Assembly: GCA_019421365.1 (NCBI GenBank)
Contig: JAHZFJ010000001.1
Coordinates: 196,959-260,958 of the forward strand
Direction: 5' to 3'
Length of the DNA stretch: 64,000 nt
Origin: Lachnospiraceae bacterium
GTDB lineage: Bacteria; Bacillota; Clostridia; Lachnospirales; Lachnospiraceae
Shown here: piece after piece, positions 35,463 through 43,944 of the stretch
Layout: each line of letters starts with the position of its first letter
Position numbering within the stretch: the first letter of the stretch is position 1
The notes under the pieces: model-generated
The model's database searches: none
Told to the model about the DNA's origin: nothing
Seen by the model: the letters and a program-made list of their open reading frames with translations, nothing else
Made by a program: the position numbers and the translations under genes

Positions 35463-35867
35463 ATGTATGAAAGATTGTTAAATAAAAATGTAATGCCTAC
35501 AATAGAAGAATTCTTAGCGCTTATCGGAAAAGGAAAAGAATTGTTTGATAGCATCGATACTTTTTTGATAAAGGAAATAAATTCAGTAAAGATGATAAAA
35601 TTTGATGCCCATAGTAGATGTTGGAAGATAAGTTATTATATAAAAAGAAAATATATTTGTGACATTATTACGGAAAAAGATGCTTTTACCATAGTAACAC
35701 GATTATCCGAAGACAGCATTAGAAATGTCTATGATGGTTTATCATCACACTCTAAAGAATGTATTGATAATAGCCCTTATCGCCATAGAGGGTGGATAGA
35801 ATACCGAGTTTTAAATACATTATATTTAGAAGATATCAAAACGATGCTGCAGATTAGAGCGAACTAA
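35463..35867 (+). CDS. DUF3788-family protein
   Basis: The 134-residue soluble protein matches the DUF3788 style: an N-terminal MYERLLNKNVMPTIEEFLAL, a central WKISYYIKRKYICDI strand pair with KDAFTIV, and a C-terminal WIEYRVLNTLYLEDIKTMLQIR. The family is widespread in Firmicutes and Bacteroidetes and its function is unknown. TAGGGGGGAGAAAA gives it a strong ribosome-binding site, so it is likely expressed. It is a single gene flanked by repeats and gene fragments in the tsf-pyrH gap. Confidence 0.7.
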   Translation: MYERLLNKNVMPTIEEFLALIGKGKELFDSIDTFLIKEINSVKMIKFDAHSRCWKISYYIKRKYICDIITEKDAFTIVTRLSEDSIRNVYDGLSSHSKECIDNSPYRHRGWIEYRVLNTLYLEDIKTMLQIRAN

Positions 35868-36004
35868 ACATATTATGAATACAACACAAATTTTACTTAG
35901 TTCACAATATTTTTCAATAGCGTATTATTTAATAAGAAATAGGTACATGAGGAACTTGCAAGCAAATCATCAAAAAAAGCAAGCGAGACTATTTTAAGCG
36001 TGCA

Positions 36005-36460
36005 ATGGAGGTGTTTGACAGCCAGGTACCACTCGACATAGTCATTAACTTAATGGATGATAACGGCTGCTGCAAATCACATACGGCACGCGACAAAGCA
36101 TCAAAAGAATTTGCAAAAATTCATGCTAATAAGTCTCTTGAGGAAAAACTTCCACTGATTTCAAACGTGAAAAACATGGGTGAAGCAAAGCTTGCAGAGG
36201 ATGGTAAACTACATATATTAGCAGTCCAGTACTTTAAGGATGACCAGTTTCGTTGTGCTTGCCCGAGTATCAATACTGGCCGGAAGAAAGAAGATGCTGT
36301 TTCCAGAACATACTGTATGTGTTGTGCTGGCCATTTTCGGTATCACTATCAAATTATGCTAGGATGCACGTTGAAACTCGACAGCGTTTTAACAAGTCCT
36401 TTGGATAGAAATGGGAAAGAACCATGCTCTTTTATGTTCGAGATTGAGAGTAAGGCATAA
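36005..36460 (+). CDS. Cys-rich protein, DUF6144-like, probably 5'-truncated
   Basis: The 151-residue reading frame has many cysteines: GCCKSH near 22-27, RCACPSINTG near 83-92, and YCMCCAGHFRYHYQIMLG near 103-120, resembling the DUF6144 group. No Shine-Dalgarno site precedes ATG 36005, and the same frame is open back to a TGA at 35948 with protein-like codons (KKSKRDYFKRAMEV), so the true N-terminus seems lost. It may be a decaying gene. Function unknown; the cysteines suggest metal or cofactor binding, which is inference. Confidence 0.55.
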   Translation: MEVFDSQVPLDIVINLMDDNGCCKSHTARDKASKEFAKIHANKSLEEKLPLISNVKNMGEAKLAEDGKLHILAVQYFKDDQFRCACPSINTGRKKEDAVSRTYCMCCAGHFRYHYQIMLGCTLKLDSVLTSPLDRNGKEPCSFMFEIESKA

Positions 36461-36853
36461 AATGCGAGATAGAAGCTAACATTTTTTGAAGATTTTGAGT
36501 ATAATCCCAAGTAAACAAATAAAGATGTATCTATTGACTACCAATATCAGTATTGAGTTGGTAGTTTTATGTACCCAAAACTAAAAATTACTCAAGGAGA
36601 TGAAAATGATAGTTTAGTGAAGAAAGGAGGAATATGAATGTGTTATTGTATGCGAATAAAAAATGATAATATTGTAATTTGACATTAAACCACATTTCTA
36701 TTCTGTTAATAAGAATAGAGGGTAGTTTAATGCATTTATCCAATTCACATGTTGTTAATATTAGCTGATAGCATTACTTGGTAACTTTTATTTTGATTTT
36801 TGTCAATAAACCTGATTCAGTATAGGCTTTGACCGTTGTAGATCCAGTTTTTA
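36461..36853 (+). other. Gene-free junction region with a terminator and a 10-codon remnant
   Basis: No gene is supported in these 393 bp. A terminator-like hairpin pairs ACTACCAA (36537-36544) with TTGGTAGT (36558-36565) and ends in TTTT. A very good AAAGGAGG site precedes ATG 36634, but the frame stops after ten codons, as if a gene start was cut off. Copies of the TTGAGTA motif appear at 36495-36501 and, inverted, at 36589-36595. The moxR fragment begins at the end of this region. Confidence 0.5.
36537..36568 (+). terminator. Terminator-like hairpin after the Cys-rich gene
   Basis: ACTACCAA (36537-36544) pairs with TTGGTAGT (36558-36565) with a partly paired loop, and the 3' arm runs into TTTT (36565-36568). 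It is 76 bp after the stop of the Cys-rich gene and faces the same way. Confidence 0.5.
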
Positions 36854-37618
36854 TTGCTTTATGCAAGAATTCAGTTTACTCCAGATATATTGCCATCTGA
36901 TGTAACTGGATTGAATATATTTAATAGGAAGACAAATGATTTCGAGTTTCATGAGGGACCTGTGTTTTGTAATATATTATTGGCGGATGAGATTAATCGT
37001 GCCACTCCAAGAACACAGTCTAGTTTACTTGAATGTATGGAAGAAAAACAAGTAACTGTTGATGGTGTTACAAGAAAGTTAGAAGAACCATTCTTTGTTG
37101 TTGCTACACAGAATCCTATTGAAACAGCGGGAACATTTCCTTTGCCAGAAGCACAATTAGACCGATTTTTAATGAAACTCTCTATGGGAAGTGTTTCGGG
37201 TGGGGAAGAGGAAGAAATATTAAGGCGATTTATACAGGGAAATCCTTTGAATGAATTACAAGCTGTATGTGGAAAGAAAGAGATACTAGAGTTAAGAAAA
37301 TTATCAAAAGAAGTGTATGTACATAATGATTTGATTGCTTACATAAGAAAGATAGCTGAGGAGACAAGAAATCAAAAAGATATACTTGTTGGTATCAGTC
37401 CTAGAGGTAGCCTAGCTTTATTGCGTTCGGTGCAAGCTTATGCATTGATTCAGGGAAGAGATTACGTGATACCAGAAGATATTAAAGAATTGGCACCATA
37501 TGTATGTAGCCATCGTCTTATATTGCAAGGCGGATATATGGAACGTGGCTTAGATATAAAACGAATGGAGACAATATTGATTCAGGTTCCGGTACCTACG
37601 GAGAAATGGAGTAGATAA
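36854..37618 (+). pseudogene. MoxR-type AAA ATPase lacking its N-terminus (Walker A lost)
   Basis: The 254-residue frame matches MoxR from the middle on: RIQFTPDILPSDVTGLNIFN, Walker B LLADEINRATPRTQSSLLE, sensor 1 VVATQNPIETAGTFPLPEAQ, and the lid domain. Normal MoxR proteins have about 65-80 more residues with the Walker A GxxGxGKT loop before RIQFTPD. Here the homology begins abruptly near 36863, after unrelated DNA, so ATP binding should be lost. It is followed by its usual partner DUF58 after 1 bp. A frame is open, so a shortened protein may still be made, but it has no ribosome-binding site. Confidence 0.85.
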
Positions 37619-37619
37619 C

Positions 37620-38732
37620 ATGGATTTAATTCTTTTCTTTGTAGTTATTGTAGTGATTACGCATGGAATTGAGGTGTTTTACAAGAAGGTATGGGTAAAA
37701 GGCTTAACAACTACAATTACATTTGACCAGGAACACGTAAGTGAAGGGGAAGAGGGCTTTATAACTGAGGTTATAACGAATGAAAAAGGAATTCCTTTGC
37801 CGGCTATTATACTTAAGTTTGCTCTTGATCGATCAATCAGCTATTTATTGCCAGAGAATACGAATAAATCTGATTACCAATATCGCAATGACTGTATTGT
37901 TACAATGCCTTATGAGAAAGTTACAAGACAATTCGAGGTGAAATATACAAAAAGAGGGTATTTTAAAATTTCCGAAGTTCAGTTAGTGGCTACGGATCCT
38001 TTCTATAAAAATATATTTGTGGAGAAAAAAGATAATCAAGCATCTATCTATGTGTATCCGATTTGTAGTGGAGTTAAGGAAGTGTTACCCTCTTTTGAAA
38101 GGATGATGGGTGAGTATTTACAACAGAGATTCTTGTATGAGGATCCATTTGCTTTCAAAGGTATACGTTCGTATGAACCAACGGATTCCATGAAGAAGAT
38201 TAACTGGGGAATTTCCGCCAAGACGGGAGAGTTAATGGTTAATCAATATTATGATAGCAGCCATTGTTCTATCACGATATTGCTAAATTTAGAAACTGAA
38301 GGTATGCTTTATTATGAGGAACTTTTAGAAGAATGTATCCGAATAGCCAGAACATATTTGGAATTATATTTGCAAAAGGGAATACCAGTTAGATTTGTAA
38401 CCAATGCGCTCGATATTGAGACGAAGATACCTGTATCAATAGAAGAAGGTGCAGGAAAGGGACATTTTGAAGAGTGCCTACGTAAATTAGCTCGGTTAGA
38501 GGTAAAGGAGGAGATGGATTCGTTCCTGCCATTTCTTAAAGATACTAAGCTGCCACGTAATGGGCTAGCTATTTTAATTAGTGTATCACAAGCTGAACAA
38601 TTACAATTAGCATACGAAGATTATTTGGGCGCAGATGGACATGGAGAGTGGTTTATACCAGTTCACCTTTCTACAGAACGAAGAGTGCAGTCAAGAAGGG
38701 TGCCAATTGTGTATGGGGAGGTGTTAGAATGA
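37620..38732 (+). CDS. DUF58-domain protein
   Basis: The 370-residue protein has an N-terminal membrane segment (about 2-16), a beta-rich domain with YTKRGYFKISEVQLVATDPF, and the DUF58 core FKGIRSYEPTDSMKKINW (about 178-195) with following ASAKTGELMVNQY-like sequence, then a VWA-like end. DUF58 proteins are partners of MoxR ATPases in metal-insertion or assembly systems of the cell envelope. The start follows the moxR fragment by 1 bp and the stop overlaps the next gene by 4 bp. Confidence 0.85.
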   Translation: MDLILFFVVIVVITHGIEVFYKKVWVKGLTTTITFDQEHVSEGEEGFITEVITNEKGIPLPAIILKFALDRSISYLLPENTNKSDYQYRNDCIVTMPYEKVTRQFEVKYTKRGYFKISEVQLVATDPFYKNIFVEKKDNQASIYVYPICSGVKEVLPSFERMMGEYLQQRFLYEDPFAFKGIRSYEPTDSMKKINWGISAKTGELMVNQYYDSSHCSITILLNLETEGMLYYEELLEECIRIARTYLELYLQKGIPVRFVTNALDIETKIPVSIEEGAGKGHFEECLRKLARLEVKEEMDSFLPFLKDTKLPRNGLAILISVSQAEQLQLAYEDYLGADGHGEWFIPVHLSTERRVQSRRVPIVYGEVLE

Positions 38733-39943
38733 CCGATAATATGGTTATGCTAATAATTGATTGTTTATCCCAGGTTCTGTTTCAAGTGGTGTTATATTCA
38801 GGTATTTTATGTCTTATTAATACAGATGATGTAATATCAATAAAAGGAATACTTTTTATAATTCCCTTTAGTATACTTATTACGATAATACGAAGGTACT
38901 GTGATAAATTATGGAGATTTTTGCTTGCAATATTAATAATATGCGTGGCGGGAATAGTATTGAATCAAATATTACTAGCAGATACAGTGATTCCATTCGT
39001 TTTAGCGCTTATTACTTTTATGGGGTTCATAATTAGAATAAAGATATCAGCAAAACCTTTTGAACACCCTGATGCTGTTCCTTTTAGTGTTATGACAATA
39101 ATATATATAATAATGGAGTTTGCTGGATATACACTGTCTAGACAGGTTGTTTTCATCAGCGTGTTCTTATATATCCTACTTTTTTTATTGGATCGAAATA
39201 TTCAAAGAATACAGGGATATATAGAGAGTAGAAGACAAACAACAATAATGGCTGAGGCAAAGATGAAGAAAGTTTTTCGTTCTCAACTTGCGTTGTATAT
39301 AACAGGACTTGCATTGATTATAATTTTGTTCACGACGATATCTTTTCAAGGATTGTATGAGTCAATAGTAAGTGATATGTCAGAGATAACTGATATGAAG
39401 GGTGAGGCAAATCCTATTGAATTTGGACAAGAAAATATTAGCGTAGACTTGAGAGAAATTGCAGGTATAGATGATGACAAGGGAGAACCATCTATTATCT
39501 TTATTATACTCGAAAAGATTATGAGTATAATTATGAGCATTCTATTAGTTGCAGCACTAGCTGTGTCATTGTTTATCATATTGCGTGTTATATATAATGG
39601 ATTTTATGGACGAAGAAAGAATAAAGAGGAAGAGGTTTTGTTTGCCTCTGTTGAAACAAGAGAACATATAAAGAGGAAAAAGCCAAATAAGAAGGGAAGC
39701 GAGAATGTAAAAGACCTAGGAAAATTGCTCCGAAAGTTATATCGTAAGCAAATGACGGGCTTTTGGAAGGATAGTGGAAGGAGTCCTGAAGTAACTACAC
39801 CTTCTGAGCAAAGAAGTCTAAAGAATGCAAAGGGTGAAGCGGTAAGTGAGGAAGTAGTAGAATTATATGAGAGGGCGCGATATAGTAATCACGATATAAC
39901 AAAAGAAGATATTATAAGAATGCAAAATACTTTTAAAAAATAG
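38729..39943 (+). CDS. Multi-pass membrane protein of the MoxR-DUF58 operon (DUF4129-like end)
   Basis: The 404-residue protein has about seven to eight membrane helices in the first 200 residues, an extracytoplasmic acidic segment, one more helix near 265-290 and a basic cytoplasmic tail ending in VELYERARYSNHDITKEDI, similar to the DUF4129 tail of TgpA-like proteins. In related operons this third gene is a transglutaminase-like protein, but no Cys-His-Asp domain is visible here. ATG 38729 (with GGGGAGGTG upstream) is preferred over an in-frame start at 38648 that lies inside DUF58. Confidence 0.65.
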   Translation: MTDNMVMLIIDCLSQVLFQVVLYSGILCLINTDDVISIKGILFIIPFSILITIIRRYCDKLWRFLLAILIICVAGIVLNQILLADTVIPFVLALITFMGFIIRIKISAKPFEHPDAVPFSVMTIIYIIMEFAGYTLSRQVVFISVFLYILLFLLDRNIQRIQGYIESRRQTTIMAEAKMKKVFRSQLALYITGLALIIILFTTISFQGLYESIVSDMSEITDMKGEANPIEFGQENISVDLREIAGIDDDKGEPSIIFIILEKIMSIIMSILLVAALAVSLFIILRVIYNGFYGRRKNKEEEVLFASVETREHIKRKKPNKKGSENVKDLGKLLRKLYRKQMTGFWKDSGRSPEVTTPSEQRSLKNAKGEAVSEEVVELYERARYSNHDITKEDIIRMQNTFKK

Positions 39944-40069
39944 TTTTTACATAAATTCCATTGTTTTACTTGTTAAGAGTTACAATATATAGTAAGCTAT
40001 TATAGTAGTGTTTGTAAGCTCTATATGGAGATATATAAACGACAAATAAATAGTAAGGGAGAGATTTAA

Positions 40070-41671
40070 TTGCCAGTATATTTATTAATTGCCGCTATTA
40101 TTATTATCGCCTGTGTAGTTCTTAATAAGGTGACAAGTCGCTTAGGCATACCAACATTATTAGCATTTATATTGCTTGGTATGTCAATGGGATCAGATGG
40201 AATCTTCAAAATACCGTTTGATAATTTCTATATAGCAGAAAAGATTTGCTCAGTAGCATTGATATTTATCATGTTCTATGGTGGATTTGGTACAAAGTGG
40301 AGTGAGGCAAAGCCGATAGCAGTAAAAGCGGTATTGCTGTCTACGTTAGGAGTTATTTTAACTGCTTTACTTACTGGATTATTCTGTTATTTTGTCTTGC
40401 GTTTTGATTTCTGGGAAAGTATGTTATTAGGTTCTGTAATTAGTTCTACAGATGCCGCATCTGTATTCTCAATTTTACGATCCAAACGATTAAATCTAAA
40501 GTATAACTCTGCCTCCTTGTTAGAGGTGGAAAGTGGAAGTAATGACCCTTGTTCTTATATGTTAACTGCAATTGTTCTTGCTATTATGAATGGGAAAGCT
40601 AACGGTGGAGATATCTTTACAATGATTCTCGCACAGATTGTGTTTGGCTTAGTGTTTGGTGTTCTTATTGCATTCCTAGCATATGAATTTCTCAAACGGT
40701 TTCGATTCGAAACAGAAGGATTTGATCTGATTTTTGTTGTAGCGGTCGCAGTATTAGCGTATGCATTACCTTCAGCTATTGGAGGGAACGGATATTTAAG
40801 TGCGTATTTGGTTGGGGTAATACTTGGAAACAAATCAATTTTTAACAAAAAAGCACTTGTTAATTTCTTTGATGGATTAACAGGACTAATGCAGATTCTT
40901 GTGTTCTTTTTATTAGGCCTTTTGGCATTTCCTTCCCAATTGCCAAAAGTTTTTTTACCGGCAATGCTAATTGCTTTATTTTTGACATTTATTGCAAGGC
41001 CTCTATCTGTATTTGCGATTCTAGCACCTTTTCGATGTAAGTTAAACCAGCAACTATTGGTTTCGTGGGCGGGGCTGCGTGGTGCGGCATCAATTGTATT
41101 CGCAGTAATGGCGACTATTGATCCTGCTGCGACAAACAATGATATTTTCCATATCATCTTTTGCATCGTTCTCTTTTCTATATTAATACAGGGTTCATTG
41201 ATTCCTTTAGCAGCAGTAAAGCTAAATATGATTGATGATTCGGCTGATGTTCTTAAAACATTTACAGATTATGCGGATGAAGTACCGATCCAATTTATCC
41301 AATTAAAGATTAAGTCAGCACATCCATGGATTGGTAAGATGATAAGAGAAATACCTTTGCCACCTGATACATTACTTGTGTTGTTAAAACGTAATGGAGA
41401 GAATATTGTACCAAATGGGCAGATTCATCTACTTGAAGGTGATGTGTTAATATTAAGTGCAGCAGCACCAGGGGTTATTGAGGGAATCTCTCTGACTGAA
41501 AAGAATGTTTCAGAAGGTGATGATTGGATAGGAAAGCCAATCTCAGAGATTTCAAAAGAAGAAGATAAATTAATTATAATGATAAAAAGAAAGAAAAAAG
41601 TAATAGTACCGAATGGAAGGACGATTATTAAGGATAAGGATATATTAGTTATTAATCAGATTGAAAGATAA
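40070..41671 (+). CDS. Potassium/proton antiporter of the CPA family (CvrA/NhaP2-like)
   Basis: The 533-residue protein has about twelve membrane helices (residues 1-385) typical of Na+/H+ exchanger-type CPA antiporters, including SVISSTDAASVFSILRSK and ESGSNDPCSYML (conserved S/TDAA and ND motifs), and two C-terminal RCK_C (TrkA-C) domains (about 400-475 and 480-533) as in NhaP2/CvrA. It likely exchanges K+ or Na+ against H+ and is gated by a nucleotide or ion through the RCK_C domains. TTG 40070 is preceded by AAGGGAGAG. It stands alone between the moxR group and a small secreted protein gene. Confidence 0.88.
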   Translation: MPVYLLIAAIIIIACVVLNKVTSRLGIPTLLAFILLGMSMGSDGIFKIPFDNFYIAEKICSVALIFIMFYGGFGTKWSEAKPIAVKAVLLSTLGVILTALLTGLFCYFVLRFDFWESMLLGSVISSTDAASVFSILRSKRLNLKYNSASLLEVESGSNDPCSYMLTAIVLAIMNGKANGGDIFTMILAQIVFGLVFGVLIAFLAYEFLKRFRFETEGFDLIFVVAVAVLAYALPSAIGGNGYLSAYLVGVILGNKSIFNKKALVNFFDGLTGLMQILVFFLLGLLAFPSQLPKVFLPAMLIALFLTFIARPLSVFAILAPFRCKLNQQLLVSWAGLRGAASIVFAVMATIDPAATNNDIFHIIFCIVLFSILIQGSLIPLAAVKLNMIDDSADVLKTFTDYADEVPIQFIQLKIKSAHPWIGKMIREIPLPPDTLLVLLKRNGENIVPNGQIHLLEGDVLILSAAAPGVIEGISLTEKNVSEGDDWIGKPISEISKEEDKLIIMIKRKKKVIVPNGRTIIKDKDILVINQIER

Positions 41672-41774
41672 TACGAAAGGATGAAATTAAACTAATTACC
41701 ATTTATCTACTATTACATAAATGTTAATTAAATGTTACAATATTGTTACAAACGAACCAAAGGAGAAAAAGAAT

Positions 41775-42167
41775 ATGATGAACTTAAAAAAAGTGGCTTT
41801 CGCCGTAGCAATGATGGTAACTGTAGGTACTGTAGCAACCCCTGTAGCTGGAGTTCAAGCTGCATCTAAAATTAATTGCACAAATCAAACGAATAGCAAT
41901 TCTAGTTTCTCGTCAGGAAAATTACGTTATAAAATTACTGGTAAGAATACTTGTACAGTAACAGGGTTATCTGCAAAGGGTAAGAATTCTGCATCTTGCA
42001 CAATTCCTTCAACTGTAACATGTAATGTTAAGACTTACAAAGTAACAAATGTAGCAAATAATGCATTTAAGAATAGTAATAATCTGAAATCAATTAATTG
42101 TAATAAGTCTGTAAAAACAACAGGATCAAATTGTTTCGGTAATATCGCTGTACGTTTTTGTAAATAA
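41775..42167 (+). CDS. Small secreted Cys-rich protein with one BspA-like repeat
   Basis: The 130-residue protein has a signal peptide (about residues 1-27, MNLKKVAFAVAMMVT then AGVQAAS). The mature part is rich in Asn, Ser, Thr and Lys, with eight Cys. Its C-terminal portion (TYKVTNVANNAFKNSNNLKS) resembles the leucine-rich repeat type LRR_5 (BspA), but only a single repeat is present. Many clostridia have larger BspA-like surface proteins. The Cys replacing usual Ile or Gly positions are odd. Start ATG 41775 (or 41778) has AAAGGAGAAA upstream; a longer frame from 41721 has no site. Confidence 0.65.
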   Translation: MMNLKKVAFAVAMMVTVGTVATPVAGVQAASKINCTNQTNSNSSFSSGKLRYKITGKNTCTVTGLSAKGKNSASCTIPSTVTCNVKTYKVTNVANNAFKNSNNLKSINCNKSVKTTGSNCFGNIAVRFCK

Positions 42168-42201
42168 TACTTAAGTATTAATTGAATATATGACATGATA
42201 T

Positions 42202-42253
42202 AAAACTTCGCAAATGATTGACTTACTGTAATCATTTGCGAAGTTTTGTTTTT
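42202..42253 (+). terminator. Strong perfect-stem terminator
   Basis: AAAACTTCGCAAATGATT (42202-42219) pairs perfectly over 18 bp with AATCATTTGCGAAGTTTT (42230-42247) and is followed by GTTTTT. The A run at the left makes it function from both sides. It isolates the small secreted protein gene from pyrH. Confidence 0.85.
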
Positions 42254-42329
42254 GGGATTGTAAATTCAACCTTTTCTGTGATAAAATATAAGATAGAGTA
42301 AAAAGTAGTATACAAATGATTATAAATAA

Positions 42330-42338
42330 TGCTATAAT
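42330..42338 (+). promoter_or_regulatory. Extended -10 promoter for pyrH
   Basis: TGCTATAAT (extended -10 with TG) lies about 170 bp upstream of pyrH. The -35 region (TACAAA, 17 bp before) is poor, as expected for extended -10 promoters. A 12-bp palindrome GCTTGTACAAGC (42354-42365) falls just inside the transcript start and could be an operator. Confidence 0.45.
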
Positions 42339-42505
42339 GAAACTGTTTGGGTAGCTTGTACAAGCCACTTGTTTATGCTATTCTAATGAATAAGACATAA
42401 TCACGTATTTAAGTGTAAAATAGCAGTTTCTATGTAGTATACATAAGAAATTTGTTAATACTTATACTAATTTATATTATAAGTTATTGAAAGGTATGAT
42501 GGATA

Positions 42506-43210
42506 ATGAAGACTTGGAATAGAGTTGTGTTAAAACTTAGTGGTGAAGCATTAGCCGGTGATAAGAAGACAGGATTTGACGAAGCAACTTGTATTGAAGT
42601 AGCAAAACAAGTGAAAGAGTTAGTTGATAACGGAGTCGAAGTTGGTATTGTAATCGGTGGCGGAAACTTCTGGCGAGGAAGAACAAGTGAAACGATCGAT
42701 CGTACAAAAGCGGATCAGATTGGAATGTTAGCAACTATTATGAATTGTATCTATGTTTCGGAAATTTTCCGTTATGTTGGAATGATGACACAAGTGCTAA
42801 CACCTTTTGAATGTGGTTCTATGACTAAAACATTCTCAAAAGACAGAGCAAATAAGTATTTCAAAAAGGGAATGGTTGTATTCTTTGCTGGAGGTACAGG
42901 ACATCCATACTTTTCAACGGATACTGCAACAGTTCTTAGAGCTGTTGAAATTGAAGCAGACGTTATATTATTAGCGAAAGCAATTGATGGTGTGTATGAC
43001 AGCGATCCTAAGGTTAATCCATCAGCTAAGAAGTTTGATGAGATTACAATAGAAGAGGTACTTGATAAGAAGTTAGCAGTAATTGATTTATCTGCAACAA
43101 TTATGTGCTTAGAAAACAAGATGCCGATGTTAGTATTTGGTTTAAATGAACCAAATAGTATTGTAAACATATTGAATGGTAAATTTACAGGAACTAAGGT
43201 AACGGTGTAA
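42506..43210 (+). CDS. pyrH: UMP kinase
   Basis: The 234-residue protein begins with RVVLKLSGEALAGD and contains VGIVIGGGNFWRG, DQIGMLATIMN and AKAIDGVYDSDPK, the signatures of bacterial UMP kinase, which makes UDP from UMP and ATP in pyrimidine synthesis. A GAAAGG site is about 10 bp before ATG 42506. It is followed by frr, its usual partner. Confidence 0.98.
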   Translation: MKTWNRVVLKLSGEALAGDKKTGFDEATCIEVAKQVKELVDNGVEVGIVIGGGNFWRGRTSETIDRTKADQIGMLATIMNCIYVSEIFRYVGMMTQVLTPFECGSMTKTFSKDRANKYFKKGMVVFFAGGTGHPYFSTDTATVLRAVEIEADVILLAKAIDGVYDSDPKVNPSAKKFDEITIEEVLDKKLAVIDLSATIMCLENKMPMLVFGLNEPNSIVNILNGKFTGTKVTV

Positions 43211-43270
43211 TTATATCGAGAAACCTAAGTTATACTGTATAATTATAAGAAAAATTTTGGAGGGAAAATT

Positions 43271-43825
43271 ATGGATTCAAGAATTGAACAATTTGAAGTG
43301 AAAATGGAAAAATCTCTAGACAGCTTAATTGAGGAGTTTACAGCTATTCGTGCTGGTAGAGCTAATCCTCGTATTTTAGATAAATTAAAAGTTGATTACT
43401 ACGGCACTCCATCTGGTATTCAATCAGTTGCAAACGTTTCTGTACCAGAAGCAAGAGTTATTATGATTCAACCATGGGAAAGTAGTTTAATTAAAGAAAT
43501 CGAAAAAGCAATCTTAGTTTCAGATCTTGGTTTAACACCAAGTAATGATGGTAAAGTAATTCGTCTTGTATTCCCAGAACTTACAGAGGAAAGAAGAAAA
43601 GAATTAGTAAAAGACGTTAAGAAAAAAGCAGAAGCTGCTAAAGTTGCTATCCGCAATATTCGTCGTGATGCTAATGATGCAATTAAGAAATTAAGTAAAG
43701 CAAATGAAATTTCAGAAGATGAAGTTAAAAGCTTAGAAGATCAAGTACAAAAAGTTACTGATAAATACGTAACAGAAGTAGATAAAGCGATGGAAGCAAA
43801 ATCGAAAGAAGTTCTTACTGTATAA
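43271..43825 (+). CDS. frr: Ribosome recycling factor
   Basis: The 184-residue protein is the normal length for RRF and carries AIRAGRANPRILDKLKVDYY, IQPWESSLIKEIEKAI and LTEERRKELVKDVKK. With EF-G it splits the ribosome after termination. GGAGGGAAAATT precedes the start. A hairpin terminator follows its stop. Confidence 0.98.
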   Translation: MDSRIEQFEVKMEKSLDSLIEEFTAIRAGRANPRILDKLKVDYYGTPSGIQSVANVSVPEARVIMIQPWESSLIKEIEKAILVSDLGLTPSNDGKVIRLVFPELTEERRKELVKDVKKKAEAAKVAIRNIRRDANDAIKKLSKANEISEDEVKSLEDQVQKVTDKYVTEVDKAMEAKSKEVLTV

Positions 43826-43873
43826 TCAGGTACGTGAAGTGTTTCTGATAATATAATTATGGCTAGGAATAAG

Positions 43874-43917
43874 AATCGGATTGTTCTTATACGATAAGTA
43901 TAAGTCAATCCGGTTTT
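43874..43917 (+). terminator. Terminator between frr and uppS
   Basis: AATCGGATTG (43874-43883) pairs with CAATCCGGTT (43906-43915), and above it CTTATAC pairs with GTATAAG. The 3' arm leads into TTTT. It divides pyrH-frr from the uppS-to-polC group. Confidence 0.75.
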
Positions 43918-43944
43918 ATAACATTATAGCAGGAGGAATAAAGT

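Noticed and set aside
38648..38728. N-terminal extension of the third moxR-operon gene
   Set aside because: It overlaps DUF58 by 85 bp, and the ATGA overlap at 38729 with GGGGAGGTG upstream is clearly the real start.
40555..41166. 203-codon minus-strand frame inside the antiporter gene
   Set aside because: It is antisense to conserved membrane helices and has no start site or protein-like composition.
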